Below, one piece after another: positions 29,701 through 42,004 of a stretch of 64,000 nucleotides of DNA. The notes beneath the pieces are model-generated. The model ran no database searches. It saw only the letters and a list, made by a program, of their open reading frames with translations, and had not been told where the DNA came from. Origin of the DNA: Gossypium raimondii (taxonomy: Eukaryota > Streptophyta > Magnoliopsida > Malvales > Malvaceae); NCBI RefSeq assembly GCF_025698545.1, contig NC_068567.1, positions 7,316,001 to 7,380,000 on the forward strand, given 5' to 3'. A program made the translations under genes and the position numbers. How positions within the stretch are numbered: the first letter of the stretch is position 1; every line of letters starts with the position of its first letter.

Positions 29701-30409
29701 TAAACATAATTATTAAAAAAATTCAACATAAATTGGATGAGTTTTATGTGCAACACATTTTACAACCTTGTAACCCTTATATGTATAAGGGTAAAATGGT
29801 ACATATAATTTTTATAATATATTATGATAAATTTATCCATATAAAATTATAATATAAAGGTAAAATGATAAATTCACATGATGGAACAAATCAAGTAATT
29901 ACAATAACTATTTTTACCCATTTTCACATTTGCATTTATTTTTAAGATCTACTTCATTTAAAGTGAATCTTGCTATCACTACTTCGCGCTCCTATGATTT
30001 GTTAAAATCATTTTTTTATCTCTATAAATCCTAAAACTGTAAGGTAAAAAAATGGTAAATTTATATTTATAATTCAATCTTGGCCCTTTAGCATAAAATT
30101 CTTTTGCTTTTCCCATTTTGCTTTTCCCCTTTATATTTATAATTCAATCTTGGACATACCTCATTTTCCAGCATTATCACCTGATGGCTGCATGTCATGC
30201 CATACCAACCCTTAAAAGGGAAGAGGTATTCAATTCCACCATCAACATCATATGCTTGCATGCCATGATTATAAACTTTCCTTTTAAAGGGAAGGGACTA
30301 TCCCTATCCATATCCATATAATTTGACAGTTTGCAATTTGCAGAAGGAATAGAAAAAGGTTAGTTGAAGAGTAGTTTCACAATGACGTGGTAGTTCAAGA
30401 GTTCACATA

Positions 30410-30442
<33 letters not shown>

Positions 30443-30729
30443 GATTTATGAATGATCATTCAGTTTTGAGTTCCCATAAGCACAAAAAAAAACAGTTCCA
30501 TGGACAATCTTTCTATGTATCGTCACACCCAACATAGACGATAATGCTAAAGAATTAAAGAATGAACAAATGATATATGACACCAAATAATGAGTGTTGT
30601 AATGTAAGATCCACGGTGCTTAAAATCTCGTAATTACATGAACTGCGTATACACTATTCCCTAAAAAGGTTAGCTTTGGTTTCAATGTTACATGTAAAGC
30701 TGAATGAAGCTTCAAGTATGGTTAAATTA
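29701..30729. other. Intergenic, GALT 3' side
   Basis: No gene seen. A phrase with ATTTATAATTCAATCTTGG occurs twice near 30065 and 30135 (a short tandem duplication). The GALT 3' UTR probably ends near 30600. Confidence 0.45.
30407..30442. repeat. (AT)n microsatellite
   Basis: An almost pure AT dinucleotide run of 36 bp with one interruption (ATGTAT), downstream of the GALT gene. Confidence 0.95.
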
Positions 30730-33700
30730 TTACTCACAACAGTAGGCCTGGTGCTCTTTCTGCAACTTTTCCCAAAGGCATAACACCATCCTTGGGCCTT
30801 GATAGTGCGCAAGAATATAATTTGATTCACAGCCGGCATTGTAGAATCTGTCATCGGTGATATAATGCACTTCTCGGCCACTTCTTTTGAATTCTTCAAT
30901 CCATATACCCATTGCAACATCTTCTAGTTTGAAAAGCTGTCAAAAGAACATGTTAAGAACGTACAGACGCTTCTATAGATATATAGTCCTTGGACTTCTG
31001 GTGCAAATATTCAATGTAACTCACTATAATTGCATTAACAAAGATTTAAAGGTTATCTAAGTTGTTTACTGAATTTCCGAGATGGAATCATTGGAAATAT
31101 ATTGGTTAGCAAACCATCTTCAGTTCCCTCGATAGATCTCCAAAATTTATACATATGGTAGTCATAAAAGTTGTAACTTTTACCTTGAGTTCTCTTTCTT
31201 TGTGTCCTTGGACAATGAACTTCGCAACATCTCGAGAGAGAATATAACCTGGACCATGGGCCCATGGTGGATACGAAGAATGTGGCCATTCCTATGAAAG
31301 AAGTATTCATTAGAAGTGTACACAAAGGTGATTAACATGCAAGTAAAGTTTGAGTGAGATAAATACCTCATCACTGATGTACCATTTGCTGTCTTTTTCC
31401 CTATGAGGAGATGAATCGAATTCTATAAGGCCATACAATAGGCCATTGGATGGCTTTTCCTTGAGACTGGAGAGAACTTCATCAATCCTGACAAAGGCAT
31501 CGTCATCTGTTTTCATAATATATTTTGCAGGGAGGATCTTAGTCTGCATATTCGATTCAAGGAAAAAGGAAAATATAGATATCCATTAGTCAACGTAGAA
31601 TTCATTTCCATGAATATAAGACATTGAGAGCAGAGATTTCCATTCTCGCTTCAGGATATGATGTCATACCGACACAAACAAAGACAGAAATATGGCTTTA
31701 AATGTATGCATCAACTTACACCCATAATGCAAATTGCAATAGTTTTCAAACTGATCAGACTATAGTAATCAACAAAGGGCATGAATTGGATGTCTCCATA
31801 TGCTTGAGCTTCTTTCCACAGCTCAAAGTTGACTTGTAAGTTCTTATTCTGCAGTCACAAAAACATTAAATCAGACAGAAAACAGATTTGTATGCAGTCA
31901 AAACTGTTACATGAAGCTGATCCATATGGATTTAGGCCCCTTGAACATTCTTAATTCAAGAATTGTGAGGAGAATGTGATTATTATCTTGCTAGAACAAA
32001 AACCAAAAATTTGTTACTTACAAGGCCAATAAAGAACCGGACTGCTACATCCCCGGAGCGTACAGCCTCAAATTGCATCCAAGATCTTCTCAATGCCATA
32101 CGACGCTCGAAATTATTTCCAGTGGAGAAGACCCCAACTAACATTACAAGTCTTTTCCTAGTAATCACAGGAGCTTTGAGTATCTTGGAATTGTCAATTA
32201 AATCATGATCTTCAGGAACAGGCAAGCCTTTGGCAAACGCAGATAAGAGATCCAAACCACCTACAACTTTGACTCCACTAACTGACCATGGTTCAAGTTT
32301 CTGCACATGTAATCGTACACAAGGTCAGAGGGATTGCTTGTATCCATATAGGACAATTTGAAGAGTACACCTGCTTTTCATTTTCATTTTACATAAAACT
32401 CATATCTTACCTCCCTGTATGCAAATGATGTTTCATGCCTTCCATTTACAGTCATATGGAACCCCTCTAAACCGACCCATAAGGTAGCTGTGAATGGGTT
32501 CCCTTCAACAAATGGGAAATTAGCACTTGCATGGCTGCTTTCCTGGGAAGCATTTGTCGAGGCATCGCCACTAGAAACACTAACATTCTGATTTTCTTCC
32601 ATGGTGCTTCTGACAAGTTGTTCATTGCAAAGACCAAGTCCATCAACTGCAACATGTGCTTAGATATGTTAGGTAACTAAATACAAGAATCCTTCTGTAA
32701 ACAAGAGCAAAAGATATTACAATGAAACAAGATGGTATGGGGTGAAGTAGTACTGGAGTATTATCAAACAACACCCCATGAAATACACTCGGTTGCTGAT
32801 CATGGAAATGTACCCTTTTCACCCTCCAGTCTTTCTTGTCCATCAAATTTTCAGAATACAACTTACAATGACATAGTCTCATATTTGTTTAAGAACAAGA
32901 TCATTTAAGCCCAGAAATAGTTGACGCATAGCAACTACTGCATGAATATCATAAATGTGATATATAATCAATATAGATCATCATTCATGCACATGCTTAA
33001 AAAGATTAAGAGCTTGAGCCCAAAATTTGACTATAAGCCTTGTTGATTGAGTAGCATAAGTGGCCATGTACAATGGCATTCACATCAGCCGCCACCTAAG
33101 TGTAGTAAAATCAATCAAATCATAGAAACATACAACATCTTTCATACTTTCCATTAATCATATTACAGATTTTGCAGTTCAAGATGAGTGGTAGCTGATT
33201 CAAAACTGATCTATCATAATATGAGCTTCATTTCGTGAAGTTGGAGTCTAAGTATTATTGCATGCTTTTGCAGAAATTATTGATTGTTCCCATTTTAAAT
33301 ATCACCATACTAAAAGACCATCAAAAGTCTTCCTATGGTTTTACATCTTTCTGTATCTTACAAGGACTGTATCTTACAGTAGATATGCTGCAGTACCTAA
33401 TAATCATACAGAATATACTGAGAAGAGGCAAAAAAAAAAAAAAAAAACAAGGCAAGACCGGGTAGTCTATAACATGAGTCAAGGACTTTTCAAGGAAAAT
33501 ATTTATACCTTTTAAATTGTTAGAAGATACATGAGAAGGACATTTTTCCTCTTTTCCCCAGCCAAGTTCATTAGTCCATGTATTTTGAGCTATAAACGGC
33601 TCTTCTGTCATGTTATCTCCGGCAACACTGACATTGTAATGCAATACAATAGGAGGTTTCGGTTCCTCTGAAAAGTTTGATCCCACAAGATCAATTTCAA

Positions 33701-34325
33701 AACTCCGATAGCTCCCATTAGGGGTACCAATCAATGTGATGGATGAATCCTCAACTAGACCACAAGGTAGTTCAAGTATATTTCCACCACTAAACAATGC
33801 ATTGTCCGGGCTGCTAACCGAGAAAGGGCAGTTTTTCTCTTTCAGTCGGATGTTATTACTAAGTTTAGTAGTTTTCTCTTCCTCAATCAAAGCAAGTAAT
33901 TCTTTCCAGGCTATAGCAGCCTCTTTAATCCCCTGACCAGTTTCAGGTAAAGCATCAGACCTCGACAATAGCAAGTGCAAATGAGGCCACAAAAGCAAGA
34001 CATTTGACTCCTGTTCAGAAACATTTCTTGGAGCATACAATTCGTCAAGCCCTTCAACATTGATAAGTTTGGGTTTCTGTATTAAGGATGGTTTTTTAGC
34101 TTCCACCTTGGGAAGTTTAAAGGAATCATTTCCCTTCCTATGAGAATCTATGGGTGGATGGTTATTGAAGAAATCATAGGCTGACTGCTTTTTTTTTGGT
34201 TGGGGCCTTTGGGTTTCTCTAAGGCTATAACTGAAAACCATGACTATAGCAAGAACTAAAATCAGCACTCCACCATACCATTTCTTCATTTTGAATAACC
34301 CAAAAGTTGATCTTAATGGTTTCAT
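30730..34325 (-). CDS. GALT3: Hydroxyproline O-galactosyltransferase, GALT3-like (galectin + GT31)
   Basis: Seven minus-strand exons: 33509-34325, 32411-32646, 32022-32300, 31720-31848, 31367-31543, 31184-31291, 30730-30936, giving 650 aa. Layout is type II Golgi: a short cytosolic tail, one membrane anchor at about 16-35 ([20 protein letters not shown]), a stem, a galectin-like domain ([15 protein letters not shown] through [20 protein letters not shown]), then GT31 galactosyltransferase with [18 protein letters not shown], the metal-binding TDDD near 500 in [15 protein letters not shown], the [14 protein letters not shown] segment and LEDVAMGIW. The family adds the first galactose to hydroxyproline of arabinogalactan proteins. 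The C-terminus [11 protein letters not shown] matches my memory of Arabidopsis GALT3 (At3g06440). The start is the ATG at 34325; a GTG precedes it. An ATG 12 codons downstream (MKKWYGG) is an alternative. Confidence 0.93.
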
Positions 34326-34412
34326 CACTAAAAAAAGTGCAAACCCTAATAACCCATTATTGGATTATTGTCCTTTACCTTGTTTTCCTTTGCTCCAACA
34401 GGGTTTTCCTCA

Positions 34413-34843
34413 CTGTGAAAAGAAAAAAAAAACAAATCTTTTAGCTGCAATTATATGCAAATAAACTGATCCGTCCAGTTCATTACAAAAAAAAAAAAAT
34501 CTAAATCAGAAAGCAGAAATTATAAACATTGCAAGTAGATTTTAAGCATAAGTAGTCAGCATGAATAATGTTGTTGGCCTTTTTTTTATATATATAAATA
34601 AAAATGTAGAAAAGTTGCAAAGAGGTTGTTGCAATACACCCCTTCACAGTTTAATATTGCATGTCAATCTGGAAAATCATCTCCTCATTTAGAAAACATA
34701 GAAGAAACCAGGTAGAAGCAGTCCTACAATATTTAAATCTAGTGCTTCTGCATTTATTTGTTTTAATTCAAACAAAAATATGACTTTTTGTTTCTTAATG
34801 AACAGTATGGAATGAAGTGGGTTATATATATATTTAAGCTTAC
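34413..34843 (-). other. Probable intron in the GALT 5' UTR
   Basis: On the minus strand a donor GTAAGC at 34843 and an acceptor TTTTCACAG ending at 34413 bracket 431 bp between a likely leader exon (about 34844-35000) and the coding exon. Inferred from splice consensus only. Confidence 0.55.
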
Positions 34844-35000
34844 CTCAACCCTGAGATCTAAGAAAATGAAGAGGCTTGTTAAAAACAAAGAACCCAACAC
34901 TAATAGATCTAAGCTTTAGAAGCTTCAACAGCTAGAAACTTGAAAGGTATGGAAGGGAAGCTGTCGTTTTCTTACAAAGATGTCTTTGTGTTCTGTTTCC

Positions 35001-37001
35001 TGTCTGAACTAACCCCCCTTAAACTTTTACTACTGAAACGCCGCGTTTTGACGCCCTTATTAGAGTACTGAAACTCTTTCGAATTTTCAAATAGGCAGCT
35101 TGATTAAAAGATAGATAAAAAAATAAATGTTAGTAGATTAAAGGGTTTATTCGTTGAAAATTGTGATATATATTATTTTTATAAAGTGTTATTTGTTAAT
35201 GGATTGTCTTATTTTAATATAATTTAAAAATATTAAAATAACAAAATATTATAATATTTAATTTTATATTAATATTAAAACAATAAAATAAAAGCATTAT
35301 TATTTAAAAATAATATATTAATATGATTACTTTTAAAAATAATAAAATATATAATTTTATTAAAATAAAAATATTTAAGTATATATAAATTAGTTTCTTT
35401 AGCCAGGCATCGCATGGGATTGTTATATTTAATAATTAAATTGTATTAAATTATTTCATATAATATTTTTATTTTTTCAGTTTTGAAAATTATGATTAAG
35501 AAATTAAAATATAATAATTTACAAATTAATTTTTAGAAAAATGATAATTGGTACTAAAATGAATATAACATTATTTAGAAATTGTATATTTACTCAAATA
35601 CAATTTATTTTTAATTTAATACTAAAGAATTTAAAAAATTTATGACACATCGAAAAGATGAGTTAAAAATGAAGAAATTAGACACTATTCTTTAAAATAA
35701 TTTTACTGGAAATTTATACAGATTTTTTAGAATTTTAAAATTGAAAATTTATATATATCTAGTTATCTTAAATTTAAATTAAATAATACATATTTTATGA
35801 TAATTTTAAATTTAATAAAATAATTAAAAATAAATTTTAAATTTAGTTATAAAGAGAAATTTTAAAAAAATTAATGATAACAAATTTAAATATTAAGATA
35901 AACAATATTTATCTTAATAATAATTAAATAATATTTATATTTATGATAATTTATATATTTTATTTTTTACTATTAGGTAAAATTTTCAAAATTTATTTAA
36001 CTCTTTCAAATATTACTTAAGATGTTAAATTTTATGTAAATTGTTAAAATAATAATAATAATAATTATTCATGTGTCAGTTAAGCTATTTATAACAGCTT
36101 TGACCTTAGATCTTATAATATATATAAATAAAAATATTAAAATGCATAATTTTAATATTAATATAATATAATACTTAGATATTTTTATAATTTTATATTA
36201 GATATATATAAAATAATAAAATATTATTGTTTAAAAATAATAAAATAATATATAAAAAATAATAAGTAAGTTATCCACGTCAACTTTGAGTTTTGACTTG
36301 TATCAAGTGGTGATTAAAACTCTTGTCAGACACTCGTTTAACACATATTTGAATCGTGTTACCCCCATCACCCCTAATATTGTATAAAAAATTAATATTA
36401 AAATATATAATCTATAATATATATATGTATAAGAAAAATTTTGAAATAACTTTTGAACTAACGAGAATACCATTTATTTTCTATCATATTACTAAATTCA
36501 CATTTAAAAAAAATTATAATAATTAATTTAGAATTATTAGTTAAAAATTAAAATAAAATAGAAGTTGTGATAATTATACATTTAAAAATAATTATAATTT
36601 AATAGAAACCGTGATAATTATACATTAAAAATAATTATAGTTTAATAGAAATTGTGATAATTACACGTTAAAAATTCAAATTTAAATTACAATTATTAGT
36701 TAAAATTTATGCTAACTTTAAAATAAAATTATTACTTGAATAGGACTCTAGGTATAAAATATAGGAAAAAAGTTGTAATAAATATAATTATTAGTTTAAA
36801 ATTAAAAAAAATATTGCGACAATTTTATTGATGTCAAATAAAGTTATTACCTTAATAGAATTATAAGTATCTTAATTATCACTTAATTAACCGACTCCAT
36901 CTAGTTCAAAGTGGCTTGAGCAATATCCGATGGCAGTTGTAGAGTAAGATCATGGGATGATGTTTTAAATACAAACTCATCCCTCCCTTTACTAGAAGAT
37001 C
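35001..37001. other. Very AT-rich intergenic DNA
   Basis: No gene seen. At 36561-36670 a roughly 43 bp unit (core GTGATAATTATACATT...AATAATTATA) is repeated almost three times. The rest is homopolymer-like A/T with no element boundaries I can set. The LINE fragment may begin as early as about 36940. Confidence 0.5.
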
Positions 37002-37860
37002 ATATCGATTTGAGGTAATGTGGTTATATCTACAATGCAAAGAGGTAATTAGAAATTCTTGGAATAATGTTATTCGGAGAAATGCAATCTATCATTTAAT
37101 GCTAAAAACTAAACTTACCAAAACATAATTGAAAGAATGGAACAGAAAAAGTTTCGACAACATCTTAACGAGGAAAAAAGAATTACCCAATGAACTTGAG
37201 ATAGCATTACAAAGACTTGATGGTGAGGGATCAATTTTGAAAGAAAGGATGTTGCGTTTGGAACTCGATTATTTATTGTATCGGCTCAAAACCTCGCTAA
37301 TTGATCTTTACGGCGCTTCCTCTATCAATTAGATCTTTATCCATAGAATAAAGTATCTAGGCATATATATTTCTTCATATTTCGACTTCTATGAAGTTTC
37401 TTTTTTTGTTACAGCTGATAAAAATCGTTTTTTGGACGATGCGAAAGTATTCTAGAGAAGGAACACACCCTCTGGATGCAAAAATCAAGGTTTAATTGGG
37501 TGGCAAAAGGTGAAAGAAATATGAGTTTTTATCATGCAATTATAAGTAAAAGAAGAAAAAAATAGAATAGTGTGCATAAAAGATGAAGGAGGAGAGTTTG
37601 TGTACACAAAGAGAAATAAAGGATGCTTTCATTAACTACTTTGAAGTTCTTTTCAAGAGAGAGGGGAAGAAATCAAAGAATTCCTTCAGGGACTTGACAT
37701 TCCAACAATCCCAGAGCACTTAAAGAATGAAATGGCAGAACCTGATGTTAAGGAAGTTGTGTTCAGTATTGGACTGCTAAATGCTCCTGGCTCAGATGGT
37801 AAATTGACTATCTTCTTCCAAGAAAATTGGAAAACTGTAGGGCCTCATAACGGAAGTAGT
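37002..37860 (+). mobile_element. LINE fragment: endonuclease-RT linker and start of RT, broken
   Basis: Reading plus in shifting frames gives features of plant L1-type LINE ORF2: an RFEVMW phrase, then LKEWNRKSFDNI and a charged helix, then WMQKSRFNWVAKGERNMSFY, a KDEGGEF phrase, and an RT-like GLLNAPGSDGK followed by FFQENWKTVGP. A TAA interrupts near 37120 and frames shift after 37330, so it is dead. The RT catalytic core (YADD-type motif) is missing. It is in the same orientation as the LINE remnant at 49289-50190. Confidence 0.75.
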
Positions 37861-38315
37861 TTGTGAAGTTAATCACTATCAAATATGATTAAATTTTATC
37901 TCATGGTAACCATTACATCTTCCGTCATGAAAAGGCAACTATCAAATAGTTATCAAGTCATCTATCACATAGATGGACGACCCTTTTATCAACCATATAA
38001 TGCCTATGAGAGAATATCATTTACTCATGTCTCAGGCTATGAATTCCACTGTTGTGAATGACGCCACATATTGCAGAAGTCGTAAACCCAACGCACCAGC
38101 TTTCGGTTCCTTATCTATTTGAATTCAGGCTTTTACTTACATCAAAGTGCATGAGTCGCGCATACATATTTCGTCATCGATTTAGGATTTAGGTATGTCA
38201 CACTATGAACTTCAAAAGTGAATAAATCCATAAACGGATTCAGGATCTATTCTACTTGGGTCTTGTTCGATGTATTGTTAGTCCAGTCAGTCACATCTAT
38301 TTCTCTATCTTCTGG
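37861..38315. other. Unassigned flank between LINE fragment and Gypsy element
   Basis: There is no open frame. It looks like fragmentary retroelement LTR DNA. A counterpart flank lies at 48980-49288 on the far side of the Gypsy element, so both may be halves of one older insertion. I could not prove terminal repeats. Confidence 0.35.
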
Positions 38316-41300
38316 TGTAACACCCCTAACCTGTATCCGTCACCGGAATAGGGTTACGAAGCATTACCAGAGTTTACAGATCATGTAATAGACATTTCAT
38401 ATCAACTAGCATTCACATTAGAAACAAATCAAATTCAATCACATTATCCTTTATACGAGCCCTCGAGGCCCAAAATACACATTAGAAACAAGTCAGGACT
38501 AAACCAAATAATTAGAGAATTTTTCGAAAAACATTAAAAAATTTTAAAGGTGCAAGGGACACACGCCCGTGAGGCCAGGCTGTGTGTCTCACACGGTCAA
38601 GAGACACACCCGTGTCTCAGGCCGTGTAGACATTCGAAATAGGGACACATGGCTGTGTCCCAGCCTGTATCCAAACTTGTGTGCCCTCTAACTTGGGTTA
38701 CACGACCAAGCCACATGCCCGTGTGCTAGGCCATGTGAGTATTCTATTTTGTGCAATTAAAAGATACAAGGGACACACGGCCATGTCACCTAGCTGTGTG
38801 TCACACACGGCTGAGACACACGCTCGTGTCTCTGTTCGTGTAGATGAAAATATGCCATTTTACAAACCATATTTCTCACCGAATTTAATGTCAACCTACA
38901 ATCAACTTTGTGCATATAAACAAGTCATAACAAGGCATTCAAATCAATTCAAACTCAATACTTAAACATGTAATACTATCACATACAAACAATATGCCCT
39001 TAGCACCTTAAATGACAAATACAAATATGTTTAACCATATAATCCATCTAACCAAGTAATCAACCAATTTTTATGTCTAATCGTATTAATACACAACATG
39101 TAAATCATTTACTAAAACTTACCATTTTGTACCAATTGTACCACTTATTCAATAGCATCAAATACATATACACTTACTATAACATAGTACCAAATCACAC
39201 CAAGTTATAAAACGTACCTCATATGCATTTTCAACTACTATTTTACCTTTCATCACTCAACCACAAATCATTCCACACATCAACATTTTAAGGCAAATTA
39301 TGCACATATCAAAATACCAAAACATAAGCCAAATGAGTGGCTAAACTCAACAAAACACGTATAGGCCAACATTTAGCAAAAAATAACCTATACATGCCAT
39401 TATAACCAGAATTAAAACATTCAAAAGTACCAATAGATAATGTGATATAACTCTGACAAGCTTCCAACCCAATCGAGCTTCCGATAATCTGAAAAGTAAA
39501 GAAAAACAAATACGTAAGCAATGAATGCTTAGTAAGCTCGTATAAACTTTAATCATATCAATTCATTTCAAATATGAAATTTATACATATCAAGAATAAC
39601 CCAATATTGATACCACAATACTCATGAAGTTATATTCAACAACTCATAGGGTGGATAAATCCACAGCATCACTTATACATATTATTCCTATCATAGTAGG
39701 AATTTTAAACAACTTTAACTCTTCCAAATTTCTTTATTTTCATTTGCATTTCTTTACTTTCCACACTCATTCCATATGCATAACACACCAGTCAAAAGCA
39801 TATTATTCAACCATAGCCACAAGCTAGTGCATTTAAATATAGCCTTTTTCGAATTAATCACATGATAAGTTATTTCATAAGAAATTGCATAACTTAAACC
39901 TTACCACTCTTTCATGAGCACTAGCATATTTTCTCTTGAGTACTTACCATTTCAGTACATCATATAAATAAGCATATTACCATTCAACCAATAGCTTGGC
40001 ACTTGCCTAAGCATCAATAACAACACTTGTTAGCGTACTTCCACATATTTCATATAAATTCAACATTGATAAATTTATTTTCTCGACATGTCACACTTGA
40101 GTTTATTACTCGTCTCAACTTACATAATTTCCTTGTATCGTCATATAAAAAATATTCATATATGTACATATCGTAATACATATCATTCTCTTACCGTTTC
40201 TTCATAAACATTTATCATTTATTTTATTATATCAATATATCATATACCATCATTTCCATGTATTTCGTATATATATTCTGGTAATAGTTCGTATTGAACT
40301 CATATTGTCTCATAACAGAACATTGCTCGTTGAACCAATTAGAATATCGTTGGATACACGGGTAGTACACACGAAGTGTACAAAACTGTAATCCGTCAAT
40401 TCATATACATGTATGCTCATACGAGCATGTAAACGGGAAGCTCATGTGAGTTGTATAACGGGAAGCTCTTGCCAGCCGAGTATCGAGAATCTCATACGAG
40501 TTGTATAACGAGAAGCTTAAAAGAGCCATTAATAGGGAAGCTCATGAGAGCTAATTATTAGGAAGCTCATGAGAGCCAAATATCGGGATGCTCATAAGAG
40601 CTAAATAACGGGAAGCTCGTGAGAGTTGTGGTGCGCCAGCAACACATACAGGACCACAACCAATCCGAAACCCTTAATGACAATGTCATTTGTATCCATC
40701 GAATTTCTTAGGTTCAAACGAGACTTAATACTTGACAGATATATTCGAATATGTTATCAATATTTATACATGAAAAATATAAATTTCACAAACATAACAT
40801 TCAATTTGAACATATAAACAAACAACTTAGTTACACGAACTTAACTGGCTAAACTGCAGAAATACCAAAGTTCATGAGTGTTTTGGTAATTTTCTATTTT
40901 CCTCTATTTTCCACCCGATCTTGATCTAAATTAATAATTTCATTCAATATATTAATTTAGACGATAAAACAATTCATTTCATGCAATTTGGTCATTTTTG
41001 ACATTTTACAAAATTACCCCTAAAATATTACTTTTATTCAATTTAGTCCCTAAACCCAAAACATGCAAATTAACCATTTTAAATACAAACCCAAGCTAGA
41101 AAAATATTCATGGCATTTAATACAGCCCATTTTTGCAATAATTTCACAATAAATCCTTGTATTTTTACTAATTTAACAATTTAATCCTTAATCGAAAAAT
41201 TTATCAAAATCACTTAACAAAATACTTTTAATTAACAACTAATATCTCAAATTCATCATTTAACATCAAAAATCATATAGATTCATCAATGGCAACATCC

Positions 41301-42004
41301 AAAATCTTTAACAAAATAAAAATAACCTAATTGTAACAATCTCAAAAACAAAAAAAATTATAAGAAACGGGTAAAAATTGAACTCACATGAAGCAAAAAT
41401 TGAAAACCCAGCTTAAGCTCTCTCCCATGTCTGTTTTGAACTTAAACTTGGAGAAGAAAATGTCTAGAAAGCTTTAAATTAAATTTGTTTCATTTTAATT
41501 TCCATTTAATTACAATTTTGCCATTGTTTCTTTTTATTTTATTAATTTTCATCTTTATGTCGCCTCACCTTTAGATTTAGGTTTATTTATTTCTTATGTC
41601 CTCCTCATTTATTAATCAAACCATTTAATCACTTAATTTTTATAATTGGCAAGTTTTGCATCTTTTTAATTTAGTCCTTTTAATTAATTAACTATCGAAA
41701 CGTTAAGATTTTTTAACAAAAGTTTAATACCACCTTATTGACACTCAGTAAATATTTATTAAAACATTTACAGATCAGTTTATAGAAACGAGGTCCCAAT
41801 ACCTCATTATCTAAAACCACTTGACTTAGGATTTTATCACTCGAACCTAATAATTCATTATAAGACATAAATTACCAATTCAAAAATATTTTTAAAACCA
41901 TATTTGACCCATAAATATTAAATAATAATATTTACGAGCTTACTTGTCGAATTTGGTGGCCTCGAACCACTATTTTCGACACGACTAAAAATTGGGCTGT
42001 TACA
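38316..42004 (-). repeat. 3' LTR of the minus-strand Gypsy element
   Basis: 3689 bp, from TGTAACACCCCTAACC to GGGCTGTTACA. It contains palindromic CACACGCCCGTG-type blocks at 38560-38830 and a minisatellite at 40411-40632. The segment of about 38970-40190 is almost identical to the other LTR, whereas both ends differ far more. Confidence 0.82.
40411..40632. repeat. ~26 bp minisatellite in 3' LTR
   Basis: About eight degenerate copies of a unit such as ATAACGGGAAGCTCATGAGA + GC(C/T). AAGCTCATGAGAGC is partly self-complementary (GCTC...GAGC). The same array is in the other LTR (47367-47606). Confidence 0.88.

Noticed and set aside
29531..29852. Overlapping plus frames of 61-98 codons after the degraded LTR
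   Set aside because: No domain, overlapping in two frames, AT-rich; probably chance or LTR debris.
34326..34328. GTG codon directly upstream of the GALT ATG as a start
   Set aside because: Plant nuclear genes start at ATG; the ATG at 34325 is used.
40411..40632. Regular short repeats that at first look like a CRISPR array
   Set aside because: Units are adjacent and degenerate without unique spacers, lie in a retrotransposon LTR, and the genome is a plant.
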